A stretch of DNA of 64,000 bases from Wolbachia endosymbiont of Ctenocephalides felis wCfeT (GCF_012277295.1 NZ_CP051156.1:186001-250000); one strand, 5' to 3'; shown: positions 46,263 through 56,542, counted from the stretch's first letter. Notes: generated by a model from the sequence alone, not told the origin. Numbers and translations are program-made.

Positions 46263-47187
46263 GGCTTTGTTGCATCGCTCTTTGGATAGGAGGCAATGCA
46301 TAATAAATTCATGAAGCTATCTCAAATTTAGCCATGCCTATTTCAGTAAATTTGTTCAGCAAATAACACTTGAGTAGCATTTCTTTCTCACGGTTAATCT
46401 CAGATTTGTTCCTAAAACTAAACCCAAATGTTTGCTTCAGTCGCGAGAAAAAACTTTCTATATAAGATCTCTTCCCATAATTTATCTCTTTTTTCCACTT
46501 CTTCATACCATCTTCACCATATGACTTTATGAGCTTGATTGTAGAATTTCTCTCAGCCATATAATCCAGCTTTGGATGCTCCACTGCATTGTTTTGCAGA
46601 GGAATTTTTGTCTTTATGCCAAGCTCATTGCACAATTTGTATAACTTCTTTCGATTATATGCTCTGTCTGCATATAGTGTGCTTATATTGTATTTAGCAT
46701 TAGCCCTTGCAATAAGATCACAGGCTCCATAGTGGTCAGAATAAACTCCACTACTGTATTTTGCAGCTATGACTTTTTTGCTACCTATCTCCAGCATTAC
46801 ATGCAATTTTCTTGTTTGCTTATAGCCACGGTACTTTCTATCTGTACCGTTTGCCTTACTATGGCCTGGAATATTATTGTAGATGCTTATTCCAGTGCTA
46901 TCTATGGCGATCTCAATATTTTCCATACTGTTTTTATCATGTCTTCGATCATTAATTTTTAAGTTAAGCTTTTTGAATCTTCTGGAAGCCTGGGAATAGC
47001 TGATAACTTGCAAATTTTTTCCTATTTGCTCAAGGTATCCCGCTATAAACCCCACCGTTTGTCTTAGGCCTATTCTAAACAAATAAGTTATTATGTGAAT
47101 TAGAATTACGACTTTATCACTATAAATATTGTTGCCACCGGCCATTTTGGGACTTTTTTCGTACCAATTTTCTATGGCATCGTTGAC
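46263..47187 (-). mobile_element. IS5/IS4-superfamily element, copy C (truncated, 925 bp)
   Basis: Homology to the other copies stops after CGTTGAC at 47187, where they continue GTAATAAAA. The transposase-proximal 165 bp, including the terminal repeat, are missing. The new flank CTTTACAGGGATGAC resembles dispersed sequence near 4049. Confidence 0.85.
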
Positions 47188-47235
47188 CTTTACAGGGATG
47201 ACAAAGGGAGAGCACTGTAATTCAGTTCTTTCCAT
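46309..47235 (-). pseudogene. IS5/IS4-superfamily transposase, copy C (5' truncated)
   Basis: The first 27 native residues are missing. The open frame instead starts with 17 foreign residues (MERTELQCSPFVIPVKV) joined to NDAIENWYEKSPK. The catalytic residues remain, but the element lacks one end, so it cannot move by itself. Confidence 0.8.
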
Positions 47236-47333
47236 AAGTAAGGGGATCTGTTGTTTTTTCTTGCACTAAAAATTCCTGAATCCCAGATGCTATTTTGGTG
47301 CCTAAAGCACTAGCAAAAGTGCAAAACGCCCTA

Positions 47334-49268
47334 TTAAAAAAAGCTCACAGGATCAATATCTATTGTTACTGTTACGTTTGAATTACCATTTTTAACCAAA
47401 TCTTTCAATTTTTCTTGCATAAAGAAACTACGATTGTTGTGTACTTTAAGTAATATCCTATAACGATATTGGTTTTTTAAAAAGTTTATTGCTGCTGGTG
47501 ATGGGCCAAAGGTTTCGCACATGTCACCTTCACACGAAATGTTTCTTATTATTTCATTTGCTACTTTTTGCGCTGCGGCTTGATTTTTACTAGATGTTAT
47601 CAATGCTATTAATCTACTAAAAGGTGGCATTTGAGCTTGACGCCTTGATTCAAGTTCAAATTCATAGAACAAGTCTCTTTCTTGACTTTGTAGTGCTTTT
47701 ATAATTGAATTGTTAGGATTATTGGTTTGTATTATTGCTGTTCCTTTTTCACTAAATCTTCCTGATCTGCCTGCAACTTGGTGCAGTAATTGGTAAGTCT
47801 TTTCTGCTGCTCTCAAATCAGCGTTCTCTAAACTTAAATCTGCATTAATCACTCCAACCAGAGTTAATTTAGGAAAATTGTGCCCTTTAGCAATTATTTG
47901 CGTACCAATTATAATATTAACTTCTTCCTTTAATATTGAATCAATTACTTTATTAACTGACTTTTGATCACTGCTTACAATTGCAGTTTTTGCGTTTGGT
48001 ATTAGCTTTACTATTTCCTCAAGCAGTCTTTCGATTCCTATGCCGTAAAGAGATAATGACTGCTCTTCTTGACAGTTTGGACATCTTTCAGGAAGTGTTG
48101 ACTGATAAGAACAATGATGACACAAAAGAGCATTTTTTTTCTTGTGGTATGTAAGCCAAACAGCACAATTTAAGCATTGTATTTTATATCCACACTTTCT
48201 GCAAACAGCTAGTTGTGCATATCCTCGGCGATTTAAAAATAGCATAACTTGCTGATTCTTTTCTATAGTTTGTCTAATGTGCTCAAATAGTTCAGGAGAA
48301 ATCCATTGCTTACTGTTTCTCATATCCACTACTTTAATCGATGGCAACTCTGCGCCACCAAACCGCTTAGTTAACTTCACATGGCTGTAGTTTCCATTTT
48401 TAACGTGATAAATGGTTTCAAGTAATGGCGTTGCTGATGATAAAATAACTGGAATATTCTCGATTTTAGCTAACATTATTGCCATGTCTCTAGCGTTATA
48501 TATAATGCCCTGTTCTTGCTTGAAAGATGAGTCATGCTCTTCATCAATCACAATTAGTTTTAGATTTTTATATGGTAAAAAAAGTGCTGATCTTGCACCA
48601 ATGATTATCTGTGCATTGCCATTTGCTATATTAAGCCAATTATTTCGGCGAGTTTTTGGAGTAAGTCCTGAGTGCCATTCCACTATGTTTCCAGATATTT
48701 GTGAACAAATACGATTCACCAATTGTGATGTTAAAACAATCTCTGGTAGAAGAATGAGAATTTGCGCGTCACAACTATCTTTAATTAGCTGCGCAATTAC
48801 AGAGAGATAAACTTCCGTCTTACCAGAGCCTGTCTCCCCATCAAGAAGAGTTACTGAATAACAACCCAAATTACTTATTATTTCACAACTTGCTGCGCTC
48901 TGTTCATGATTTAATTGATAGCTTATTTTGCTTACTTTTTTCTCTTGTTCAGTGCAAAACAGCTTGCTTAAATCATTTACCTTTAGCACCCCTCCCATTA
49001 TCATTTTTGCAAGCATGCCAATTGGTATTAGATTATATTGTGCAGCCCACTTTGCAAACGTGATAAGCTTTGGCCTTATGCTTGGTAAATTAATTTTTTG
49101 TTCAATGGATTTCAATTCTCGATTGGTTTTATTGCCGTGCTTCCAAACGATACCTATTAAACGCTTTTTGCCAAATGGTACTACAACATAACTTCCATCT
49201 ATAACTTCATCATTAATTATATATGAAAATAACTGATCAATTGGTAGTGGTAGTAGTACGTCAATCAT
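47334..49268 (-). CDS. priA: PriA, primosomal replication restart helicase
   Basis: A 644-residue 3'-to-5' SF2 helicase that reloads the replisome at stalled forks. An N-terminal DNA-binding domain (IDVLLPLPIDQLFSY) comes first, then Walker A LLDGETGSGKTEVYL, DEEH box LIVIDEEHDSSFKQ and ILSSATPLLET. The zinc-binding insert has eight cysteines, from CRKCGYKIQCLNC to CHHCSYQST and CPNCQEE. The C-terminal IIGTQIIAKGHNFPKLTLVG and QVAGRSGR complete the set. Slightly shorter than E. coli PriA. Confidence 0.95.
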   Translation of the reverse strand: MIDVLLPLPIDQLFSYIINDEVIDGSYVVVPFGKKRLIGIVWKHGNKTNRELKSIEQKINLPSIRPKLITFAKWAAQYNLIPIGMLAKMIMGGVLKVNDLSKLFCTEQEKKVSKISYQLNHEQSAASCEIISNLGCYSVTLLDGETGSGKTEVYLSVIAQLIKDSCDAQILILLPEIVLTSQLVNRICSQISGNIVEWHSGLTPKTRRNNWLNIANGNAQIIIGARSALFLPYKNLKLIVIDEEHDSSFKQEQGIIYNARDMAIMLAKIENIPVILSSATPLLETIYHVKNGNYSHVKLTKRFGGAELPSIKVVDMRNSKQWISPELFEHIRQTIEKNQQVMLFLNRRGYAQLAVCRKCGYKIQCLNCAVWLTYHKKKNALLCHHCSYQSTLPERCPNCQEEQSLSLYGIGIERLLEEIVKLIPNAKTAIVSSDQKSVNKVIDSILKEEVNIIIGTQIIAKGHNFPKLTLVGVINADLSLENADLRAAEKTYQLLHQVAGRSGRFSEKGTAIIQTNNPNNSIIKALQSQERDLFYEFELESRRQAQMPPFSRLIALITSSKNQAAAQKVANEIIRNISCEGDMCETFGPSPAAINFLKNQYRYRILLKVHNNRSFFMQEKLKDLVKNGNSNVTVTIDIDPVSFF

Positions 49269-49323
49269 AATAGCTTAGTAGAATAGACCATCTTATGAAT
49301 AGTCTAATTTTTGTTCGATTTTT

Positions 49324-50514
49324 TTAGTTTTGCAATGCAGCAATTCCTGGCATTTCATCGCCGCTTAGCCAGCTTAAAAATGCTCCTCCACCTGTAGAAA
49401 CATATGTAAAATCCTCGTCAGTGAGGTTTGCAGCATTTATTGCAGATAGGCTATCCCCACCCCCTATTATGCTAGTTAATTTTCCTTCACTTGTTAAGTT
49501 ACTAACTATTTTCATTACTTCTATTGTTCCATTTGCAAAAGCTGAATGTTCAAAAACGCCAATGGGCCCATTCCATAGCACAGTTTTACTGTTTTTGATT
49601 ATATTGCTTACTGTATGCAAAGTTTGTGGACCAATGTCCAAAATTACATCATCATCCAAAATAGATCCAGTTTCTCTTAAAATGCTGGCACTATAATCAG
49701 AATTCACTGCAACCAATACATCTTCCGGCACAATTATTTTACAGCTATTTTTACTTGCCACTTTAACAATCTCGTGCAAAAAATTATCAACACCATCCTG
49801 GAAAAAAGATTTGCCTATATTTATTTTATCAAATAGTAAAAAGTTATTGGCTATAGCGCCACCTAAAATTAGGTAATCAACCTTTTCTGCTAGCTTTACA
49901 AGCATTTTTATCTTGGTTAATATCTTAGCTCCCCCAACTATTGCAGTAATCGGTTTTGCATCAAAAGATACAGCTTTTTCAAGATACTTTAGCTCATCTT
50001 GCAAGCAAAATCCTGCATAAGAAGGCAGGAGTTCTGTAATACGTGAAATAGAAGCATGAGCTCTGTGAGAGCAAGAGAATGCGTCATTTACATATACATC
50101 AGCCAAAGATGCTAACTGCTTGGCAAAATTTAAGTCATTTTGTTCTTCTTCCTTATAAAATCTTAAATTTTCAAGTAATATTATATCACCTGGACTCATG
50201 GCATCTGCTGTTTCTTGCACTTTTGCACCAATGCAGTCATCAATAAACTTCACTTCCTTATTTAGCAATTGAGATAAAGTTTTTACTATATGTTGCAATG
50301 ATAAACCGTCATCTTTGGCTTTCGGGCGCCCAAAATGCGATATGATTAAAATTTTTGCATTTGTGCTTACTAAATATTTGATTGTAGGCAACGCTCTAAG
50401 AATACGAGTAGAGTCGCGAATCTCTCCAGCTTTTATAGGAACGTTGAAATCAACTCTAAGTAAGACAATCTTATCATTAAGATTACAACTTTTTATATCA
50501 AGTATTCTCATCAT
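49324..50514 (-). CDS. pgk: Pgk, phosphoglycerate kinase
   Basis: A 396-residue glycolytic/gluconeogenic kinase that interconverts 1,3-bisphosphoglycerate and 3-phosphoglycerate with ADP/ATP. The N-terminal signature VLLRVDFNVPIK is present, with SHFGRPKA, LLENLRFYKEEEQND, IVGGAKILTKI and the C-terminal nucleotide site STGGGAFLSWLSGDEMPG. The second Met (50511) is an equally good start. Wolbachia use this for gluconeogenesis-type flux. Confidence 0.96.
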   Translation of the reverse strand: MMRILDIKSCNLNDKIVLLRVDFNVPIKAGEIRDSTRILRALPTIKYLVSTNAKILIISHFGRPKAKDDGLSLQHIVKTLSQLLNKEVKFIDDCIGAKVQETADAMSPGDIILLENLRFYKEEEQNDLNFAKQLASLADVYVNDAFSCSHRAHASISRITELLPSYAGFCLQDELKYLEKAVSFDAKPITAIVGGAKILTKIKMLVKLAEKVDYLILGGAIANNFLLFDKINIGKSFFQDGVDNFLHEIVKVASKNSCKIIVPEDVLVAVNSDYSASILRETGSILDDDVILDIGPQTLHTVSNIIKNSKTVLWNGPIGVFEHSAFANGTIEVMKIVSNLTSEGKLTSIIGGGDSLSAINAANLTDEDFTYVSTGGGAFLSWLSGDEMPGIAALQN

Positions 50515-50715
50515 AAAATTAAAGCTATAGAATCAGTATACGATAACGCTGTCAAAAGTAAACCACCTCATGAAATAAGCCATAGGGGGAGGTTTTCATA
50601 AAACTTACATAATAAGAATGTTATTTAATGAATAAATTTACTAAAATATAGTTGATTTTAATAGTTTGTTTGTTATACATTAAGATAATATTTAATCAAT
50701 TTTAGAGGTTTTTGT
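50515..50715. promoter_or_regulatory. Divergent intergenic region with one clear promoter
   Basis: Between pgk (minus) and the 50716 gene (plus). The plus-strand promoter is TTGATT (50652-50657), 16 bp, TATACA (50674-50679). An imperfect hairpin (AACCACCTC with GGAGGTTTT, near 50561-50597) lies closer to pgk. Confidence 0.5.
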
Positions 50716-51646
50716 ATGCTTCCTACTTTATCACCTGAACAGTTAGCTGATTTTCTTAAGAATGGAAGAGAAGAAGGTTGGGATATAGGGCCTTTTGATC
50801 CAGTAAACACGAAGTTACTTAAGGTCGGCGAGATCACTTATGGACTAGATTATCAAGATAGTGGTGATGGAAGTAGCGAAGTAATATTACTTACTAATCC
50901 TCAATCAGAACTATACAGGACGGGTATAAGTATAAAAAATGAATTCAGAAATAAGTTATCCCTCGTATCACTTGGGGAGGGCAAAATTGGAATTATTTCT
51001 CCTGCAATAGGGAAGAATAAGAAAGAGGAAGAATACGTAAAAAGTTTTTTATTTCATACTTATGATATTACGCGACTGGATTCAGATAAATGCTTCTTAG
51101 GTAAAGCAGCATTAGAAGAGAATGCTGATGAATTCCATTCTGCAAATAAGGGCAATAGTTACAGTGAGCCAAAAGCAGAAAAGCTGAGCAATGGTGATGG
51201 AATAGTAACTGCATTTGTTATTGGTAGTTATGGGCGGAAGACTCTCGTTGCTTGGTATTTAGAGCAAAATAAAGATGGAGCATTTGAACCAAGACTTGGA
51301 GCAAGTAATTTTATACAACGCACATTATTAAAAGCTCGGAAAGAAGATCAAGTATCACTCCTTAAAGATCCAGAGACTGGTGAAGTGAAAATAATTCTAT
51401 CACGAGAATCTACTGACGATAATCAAAAAATAACAACAGAATTCTATGAATTTCCTGTAACACAAGAATTAATTAGAGAGTTGAGGAGCGGAAATAAGAT
51501 TGATGAATGCCTTCTTGGGGCATGTATACTAACTAATTCAGAATATTCAATAGAGGAATCATCATTATTTGCTAAAGTTGAAGGGAAAATAAAATTTCTA
51601 CAGCCCTTGCCTGAGTTGGGTAGTATTTCCTATCTTAAGATAGAAT
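50716..51646 (+). CDS. Unknown protein, interrupted by IS5 copy D (N-terminal part)
   Basis: About 310 native residues from ATG 50716 (TTTAGAGG upstream). It is soluble and acidic with repeated beta-type stretches (EVILLTNPQSELYRTG, GKIGIISPAIGKN, GIVTAFVIGSYGRKTL), which could be a propeller or beta-sandwich; no family is recognised. The open frame runs to 51687 through the IS5 end. An open frame of 74 codons continues on the other side of the IS (52738-52962) and probably is the same gene's 3' end. Confidence 0.65.
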
Positions 51647-52736
51647 TGCTTTGTTGCATCGCTCTTTGGATAGGAGGCAATGCATAATAAATTCATGAAG
51701 CTATCTCAAATTTAGCCATGCCTATTTCAGTAAATTTGTTCAGCAAATAACACTTGAGTAGCATTTCTTTCTCACGGTTAATCTCAGATTTGTTCCTAAA
51801 ACTAAACCCAAATGTTTGCTTCAGTCGCGAGAAAAAACTTTCTATATAAGATCTCTTCCCATAATTTATCTCTTTTTTCCACTTCTTCATACCATCTTCA
51901 CCATATGACTTTATGAACTTGATTGTAGAATTTCTCTCAGCCATATAATCCAGCTTTGGATGCTCCACTGCATTGTTTTGTAGTGGAATTTTTGTCTTTA
52001 TGCCAAGCTCATTGCATAATTTGTATAACTTCTTTCGATTATATGCTCTGTCTGCATATAGTGTGCTTATATTGTATTTAGCATTAGCCCTTGCAATAAG
52101 ATCACAGGCTCCATAGTGGTCAGAATAAACTCCACTACTGTATTTTGCAGCTATGACTTTTTTGCTACCTATCTCCAGCATTACATGCAATTTTCTTGTT
52201 TGCTTATAGCCACGGTACTTTCTATCTGTACCGTTTGCCTTACTATGGCCTGGAATATTATTGTAGATGCTTATTCCAGTGCTATCTATGGCGATCTCAA
52301 TATTTTCCATACTGTTTTTATCATGTCTTCGATCATTAATTTTTAAGTTAAGCTTTTTGAATCTTCTGGAAGCCTGGGAATAGCTGATAACTTGCAAATT
52401 TTTTCCTATTTGCTCAAGGTATCCCGCTATAAACCCCACCGTTTGTCTTAGGCCTATTCTAAACAAATAAGTTATTATGTGAATTAGAATTACGACTTTA
52501 TCACTATAAATATTGTTGCCACCGGCCATTTTGGGACTTTTTTTGTACCAATTTTCTATGGCATCGTTGACGTAATAAAAAATATTTCCTCTTTCTTGGA
52601 GAAATTTGTTATATTCGTAGCAGTTACTGACTTTCATTTTGACTGGCATATTTTTCCTTTGTCGGTTAAATGCCTGTTTATAATGAATTTTATCAGTAAC
52701 TGCCAGTTCTTTTTACTTTAGCTATGCAACAAAGCC
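51647..52736 (-). mobile_element. IS5/IS4-superfamily element, copy D
   Basis: Full length. The outermost left base is T rather than G, as copy A also differs there, so the true end may be GCTTTG. It splits an unknown gene. No target duplication is recognisable. Confidence 0.9.
51693..52649 (-). CDS. IS5/IS4-superfamily DDE transposase, copy D
   Basis: A 318-residue intact transposase, differing from copy A by E36K and L245F and by some silent changes (such as TTTTGTAGTGG at 51976-51986 in the DNA). It is the most divergent of the four copies. Confidence 0.9.
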   Translation of the reverse strand: MPVKMKVSNCYEYNKFLQERGNIFYYVNDAIENWYKKSPKMAGGNNIYSDKVVILIHIITYLFRIGLRQTVGFIAGYLEQIGKNLQVISYSQASRRFKKLNLKINDRRHDKNSMENIEIAIDSTGISIYNNIPGHSKANGTDRKYRGYKQTRKLHVMLEIGSKKVIAAKYSSGVYSDHYGACDLIARANAKYNISTLYADRAYNRKKLYKLCNELGIKTKIPLQNNAVEHPKLDYMAERNSTIKFIKSYGEDGMKKWKKEINYGKRSYIESFFSRLKQTFGFSFRNKSEINREKEMLLKCYLLNKFTEIGMAKFEIAS

Positions 52737-52737
52737 G

Positions 52738-52962
52738 TATGAAGATCACGTTTCGTATGATCGTCGTAGAGTTGCTCCGCCTACAGAGGGACGATTTGAA
52801 CTAAGTAGTTTAAATTGTGTAGGTCATAAATTATATTCAGCTGATGATGCAGAGATTGGTTCAGCTCGCTCGACTGATACAACATTAACAACTGTGTCAG
52901 TAGAAGGTCCTAGTCGACCAAGTAGCCTATTTCTTTCAAGTAATTGTAGTACTAGACTCTAA
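52738..52962 (+). pseudogene. C-terminal fragment beyond IS5 copy D
   Basis: 74 open codons directly after the IS end, without a start: YEDHVSYDRRRVAPPTEGRF through a Ser/Thr-rich tail to TAA at 52960-52962. Composition and length fit the lost 3' end of the 50716 gene, though no target duplication proves they were joined. Confidence 0.55.
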
Positions 52963-53013
52963 GTTTTAAGGCTGGGCTATATATTAAGTTTTGTAAAGAT
53001 AGGTTTTTAGCTC

Positions 53014-53049
53014 TAGTGTTTACTATTATAATGATAATAGTAAACACTA
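53014..53049. promoter_or_regulatory. Perfect 16-bp inverted repeat before recG
   Basis: TAGTGTTTACTATTAT, loop AATG, then its exact complement, ending 9 bp before the recG ATG. It could be a hairpin in the leader, an operator or a terminator of the upstream gene; the lack of a U-run speaks against a classical terminator. Confidence 0.6.
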
Positions 53050-53058
53050 GATTGTGGT

Positions 53059-55071
53059 ATGATATCAAACTTAAAGAGCAACATAGAAAACATACCTAAG
53101 TTTCATTTCACATTGTTGCTTAAGCTTTGTGGTGGAAATAGAGTGATGGATCTTCTATTTTACAGGCCACTTAGTTATGTTGATAGGAATAAGTCATTGC
53201 TTGATGCACAAGTTGGGGAATATACAACCTTTATTGCAAAAGTTTACGAACATCAACCACCTAATTTCAAAGGAAGGCCTTACAAAATAATTGTTGAAAG
53301 CGAAAACCAGTACATATTCATAGTATTTTTTAACTACTCAATTAAATATTTACACAAGTTATTTCCTATTAAATCTTCAATAATCATAAGCGGCAAACTT
53401 GAAAAATTTGCTGAATATTGGCAAATTACTCACCCAGATTATGTATCATCTAATATCAATCAATTTAAAGAAATTGCGTGCATAGAACCGGTTTATCAAT
53501 TATGCCGTGGTATTACTAACAAGAGCATAAGAAAGATGATAAGCTCTAATCTGGAAAAGCTTCCTGACTTGCCAGAATGGATTGATGATGCGTTAATTAA
53601 ACAAAAAAGATGGTTAAGTTGGAAAGAAAGTTTAATAAAGTTACATAGGCCAAGCTCACTGCTTGAGGCTGAAGTCTGTAGAAAAAGGCTAGCTTACGAT
53701 GAATTACTTGCATATCAGCTAGCATTAAAAATCGCACGAAAAGATCATATAAAAAGAAGAGAGGGAACGTTTACAATATCAAATAAGTATAAAGAGCAAG
53801 TTCTCAAAGGATTACCATTTCAGCTAACTGAAGATCAAATTCGCGCAATAGATGAAATTTCAAATAAGCAGAAATCTGAGTATCGCATGGTAAATTTGCT
53901 ACAAGGTGATGTTGGTAGCGGCAAAACTGTTGTTGCGCTTTTTGCAATGTTAAATGTAGTAGAAAATGGTTTGCAAGCAGCTTTAATGGCACCAACTACC
54001 ATCTTAGCGGAACAGCATTATAATTGGATAGAAGAGACTTTGTCTTGCACTGATATAAAAGTCGCTCTGCTTACTGGTAAAACTACACGCAAGGAAAGAA
54101 AGAATATTATGAATGAACTTGCAAATGGTGTTTTAAATATAATAATTGGCACTCATGCGCTATTTCAAGCTAATGTTACATTTAAAAATTTAGGACTTGC
54201 AGTAATAGATGAACAGCAGCGTTTTGGAGTGATGCAGAGGAATCGTTTAATAGGAAAAGGGGAAAATACTGATATACTTTTTGTCACTGCAACGCCAATT
54301 CCCAGAACTTTACAGCAAGCAGTATATGGCGATATTGATTGCTCAATCCTGAAAGAAAAACCGAAGTCCAGATTACCAATAAAAACTGTAGCTATGAGCA
54401 TTGCAAAAATAGAGGATATTGTTGAAAAGCTGAAAGATGCTATAAATCGAGGTGAAAAAGCATATTGGATTTGTCCTTATATAGAGGAAAATGAAGATAT
54501 TAACGTTGCTGCAGCCGAAATGCGTTTGCAGGAGTTACAGAAGACGTTTTCTGATAAAGTTAACATCATACATGGCAGATTAAGCCAAGATCAAAAAGAT
54601 CAAGTGATGTTTTCTTTTAAAAGGAATGAGTTTGCTCTGCTTGTTGCAACAACTGTCATAGAGGTTGGCATAGATATACCAGATGCAACTATTATGGTTA
54701 TAGAAAATGCAGAACAATTTGGCTTATCGCAATTACATCAACTAAGAGGCAGAGTGGGACGGGGAAGTAAGCCTTCCTTTTGCGTCTTGTTGTATAGTAA
54801 TCTCAGTAAGAGCTCGTCTGAAAAATTAAAAACCGTATGCGAATCACAAGATGGGTTTTATATTGCTGAGAAAGATATGATGATGAGAGGTAGTGGAGAT
54901 ATTCTAGGAGTGAAACAGTCAGGATGTATGGAATTTAAGTTTGCCGATTTGTATAAAGACAGAGAGTTGCTAGACCTTGCATGCAAGAATGCAAAAACTG
55001 AAAATGAATTTTTTGAATTGCTACTTGAGATATTTGAATATAATGCTTGGGGAAGTACTGTATCTGCTTAA
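53059..55071 (+). CDS. recG: RecG, ATP-dependent branch-migration helicase
   Basis: A 670-residue helicase that processes stalled forks and Holliday junctions. The N-terminal wedge/OB domain (FYRPLSYVDRNKSLLDAQVG onward) is followed by Walker A LLQGDVGSGKTVVALF, the DEQQRFGV box (DExQ), VTATPIPRTLQQAVYGDID, VEVGIDIPDATIMVIENAE and the TRG-containing end (LHQLRGRVGRG, GDILGVKQSG). Complete. IS66 copy 7 inserts 8 bp after the stop. Confidence 0.95.
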   Translation: MISNLKSNIENIPKFHFTLLLKLCGGNRVMDLLFYRPLSYVDRNKSLLDAQVGEYTTFIAKVYEHQPPNFKGRPYKIIVESENQYIFIVFFNYSIKYLHKLFPIKSSIIISGKLEKFAEYWQITHPDYVSSNINQFKEIACIEPVYQLCRGITNKSIRKMISSNLEKLPDLPEWIDDALIKQKRWLSWKESLIKLHRPSSLLEAEVCRKRLAYDELLAYQLALKIARKDHIKRREGTFTISNKYKEQVLKGLPFQLTEDQIRAIDEISNKQKSEYRMVNLLQGDVGSGKTVVALFAMLNVVENGLQAALMAPTTILAEQHYNWIEETLSCTDIKVALLTGKTTRKERKNIMNELANGVLNIIIGTHALFQANVTFKNLGLAVIDEQQRFGVMQRNRLIGKGENTDILFVTATPIPRTLQQAVYGDIDCSILKEKPKSRLPIKTVAMSIAKIEDIVEKLKDAINRGEKAYWICPYIEENEDINVAAAEMRLQELQKTFSDKVNIIHGRLSQDQKDQVMFSFKRNEFALLVATTVIEVGIDIPDATIMVIENAEQFGLSQLHQLRGRVGRGSKPSFCVLLYSNLSKSSSEKLKTVCESQDGFYIAEKDMMMRGSGDILGVKQSGCMEFKFADLYKDRELLDLACKNAKTENEFFELLLEIFEYNAWGSTVSA

Positions 55072-55079
55072 TTTCAGGC

Positions 55080-56540
55080 GTATCCATTCAGGTGTATGGC
55101 TTAAGAAGCAATAGCCAGTAGGTTTTGAAAAGGATTTAACTTCTTTTGCCTCCAAGTCAAGTACAATGAAATTATCCTCTCAAGAAACATATTTCCCCGT
55201 TTCGATTGTGTAAAATATGAAACTTTTCGGTAAACAACGTAATGCCGAATCTGTCGCTCAGCATAGTTGTTTGTCAGTGGAATATTTTCTGGATCGTCCA
55301 AAAATTTCCACATCATCAGATCCGATTTCATGATATTTTTTGCTACTCGAGACGCTCCAATTGCCTCGGGTAAATTTGATATATTCTTTAAGTAATATCT
55401 CGTTCGCTTGCGTAATTTTCTTGCTCTTCTTATGAACCTTAATGTGTCTATTTCATCCTTTAACAGAGCTTTTTTCAATGCAAATAATTCAGTAGCAACA
55501 TTCCTTAAATAATACCCCAAAACTTTCACTTCGCTATTCCAACTATGAGACAACCTTTCAAAATCTCTTGCTAAATGTGCCCAACAGACCTGCCTTTTCT
55601 TGCTGGAAAAGTAGTTGTAAGCTGCATATCTGTCGGTCACTACTAGGTTGTTATTCTTTCCAAATTTACTATTTTCCAGGACTTTCATCCCTCTTGACTC
55701 TGTCAATTTGATCACACTTCCTATTTTGCTCGCAAACATCCAGCACCAGCCCTGTTTACCTTTGTTGTAATGGCTAGTTTCATCGATATGTAAAATTTTG
55801 CTCTTGCTTACCTCTTCCTCAATTTGCTCATATGCTTCTTGGCATTTTTCTGCCACTCTAGCCTCGCTATTTGATACACTACCGACGCTGATATCCAGGT
55901 TGAAAATGTCCTTTATAATATTTGCCACTTCTTTTTTCGAATTCTTGTAAAATCCACTTAATGCTGTAATTACTGACTTAACTCTTGGACCAAATGTGTC
56001 CGCAGTTACTCCTTCTTGTAGCTTGCTACTTTTTCTTTTTCCACATCTTTTGCAATGTCCATGCTGTAGTTGATATTCAACTACATACGGCTTGATTTCC
56101 GGCAAATCGACCTTTTGATGAGTATACGGATCTTTTGATACCGCAATCTCTCCTCTGCACTCACACGTATTGGGCAGTTCTATTTTTACCATCTCATCTG
56201 CCTCCATTTTAGGGCGGTAACTGCCTTTATGTCCAACCTGTGCTCCTACTTTCCTGTCACTTTTTGGCTTATTTTCCCTCATCTTATATAATTCTTTGGA
56301 GCTTGGTATAGATGAATTTTTTGAATTTAAGCCAAGCCTTTCTTTTAACTCAGCGTTTTCGATCCTTAGCGCTTTATTTTCTGCTTTAAGCTCTTCTATT
56401 TTTGTTTCTAACTTTTCTATAGTCTGCTTAAACTTTCGCAAAATTCTAAAAGATCAACCATATTACCTCACAGCCACTCTAGTTTACCTTTTTAGCATTC
56501 CTTGTCTACTCTTTATTTTACCGCCCAGCTGAATGGATAC
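55080..56540 (-). mobile_element. IS66-family element, copy 7
   Basis: Lies between the convergent recG and tsaD stops. The flanks TTTCAGGC and GTCTATTG do not match. The CCGGGCGG of the left end is CTGGGCGG in this copy. Confidence 0.93.
55101..56441 (-). CDS. IS66-family transposase, copy 7
   Basis: A full-length transposase with VITALSG plus the LQHGHC variant of copy 6. It has Arg for Gly directly after C95 (CECRGEI), next to the zinc ligands, which may disturb the finger. DDE residues are intact. Confidence 0.93.
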   Translation of the reverse strand: MRKFKQTIEKLETKIEELKAENKALRIENAELKERLGLNSKNSSIPSSKELYKMRENKPKSDRKVGAQVGHKGSYRPKMEADEMVKIELPNTCECRGEIAVSKDPYTHQKVDLPEIKPYVVEYQLQHGHCKRCGKRKSSKLQEGVTADTFGPRVKSVITALSGFYKNSKKEVANIIKDIFNLDISVGSVSNSEARVAEKCQEAYEQIEEEVSKSKILHIDETSHYNKGKQGWCWMFASKIGSVIKLTESRGMKVLENSKFGKNNNLVVTDRYAAYNYFSSKKRQVCWAHLARDFERLSHSWNSEVKVLGYYLRNVATELFALKKALLKDEIDTLRFIRRARKLRKRTRYYLKNISNLPEAIGASRVAKNIMKSDLMMWKFLDDPENIPLTNNYAERQIRHYVVYRKVSYFTQSKRGNMFLERIISLYLTWRQKKLNPFQNLLAIAS

Positions 56541-56542
56541 GT

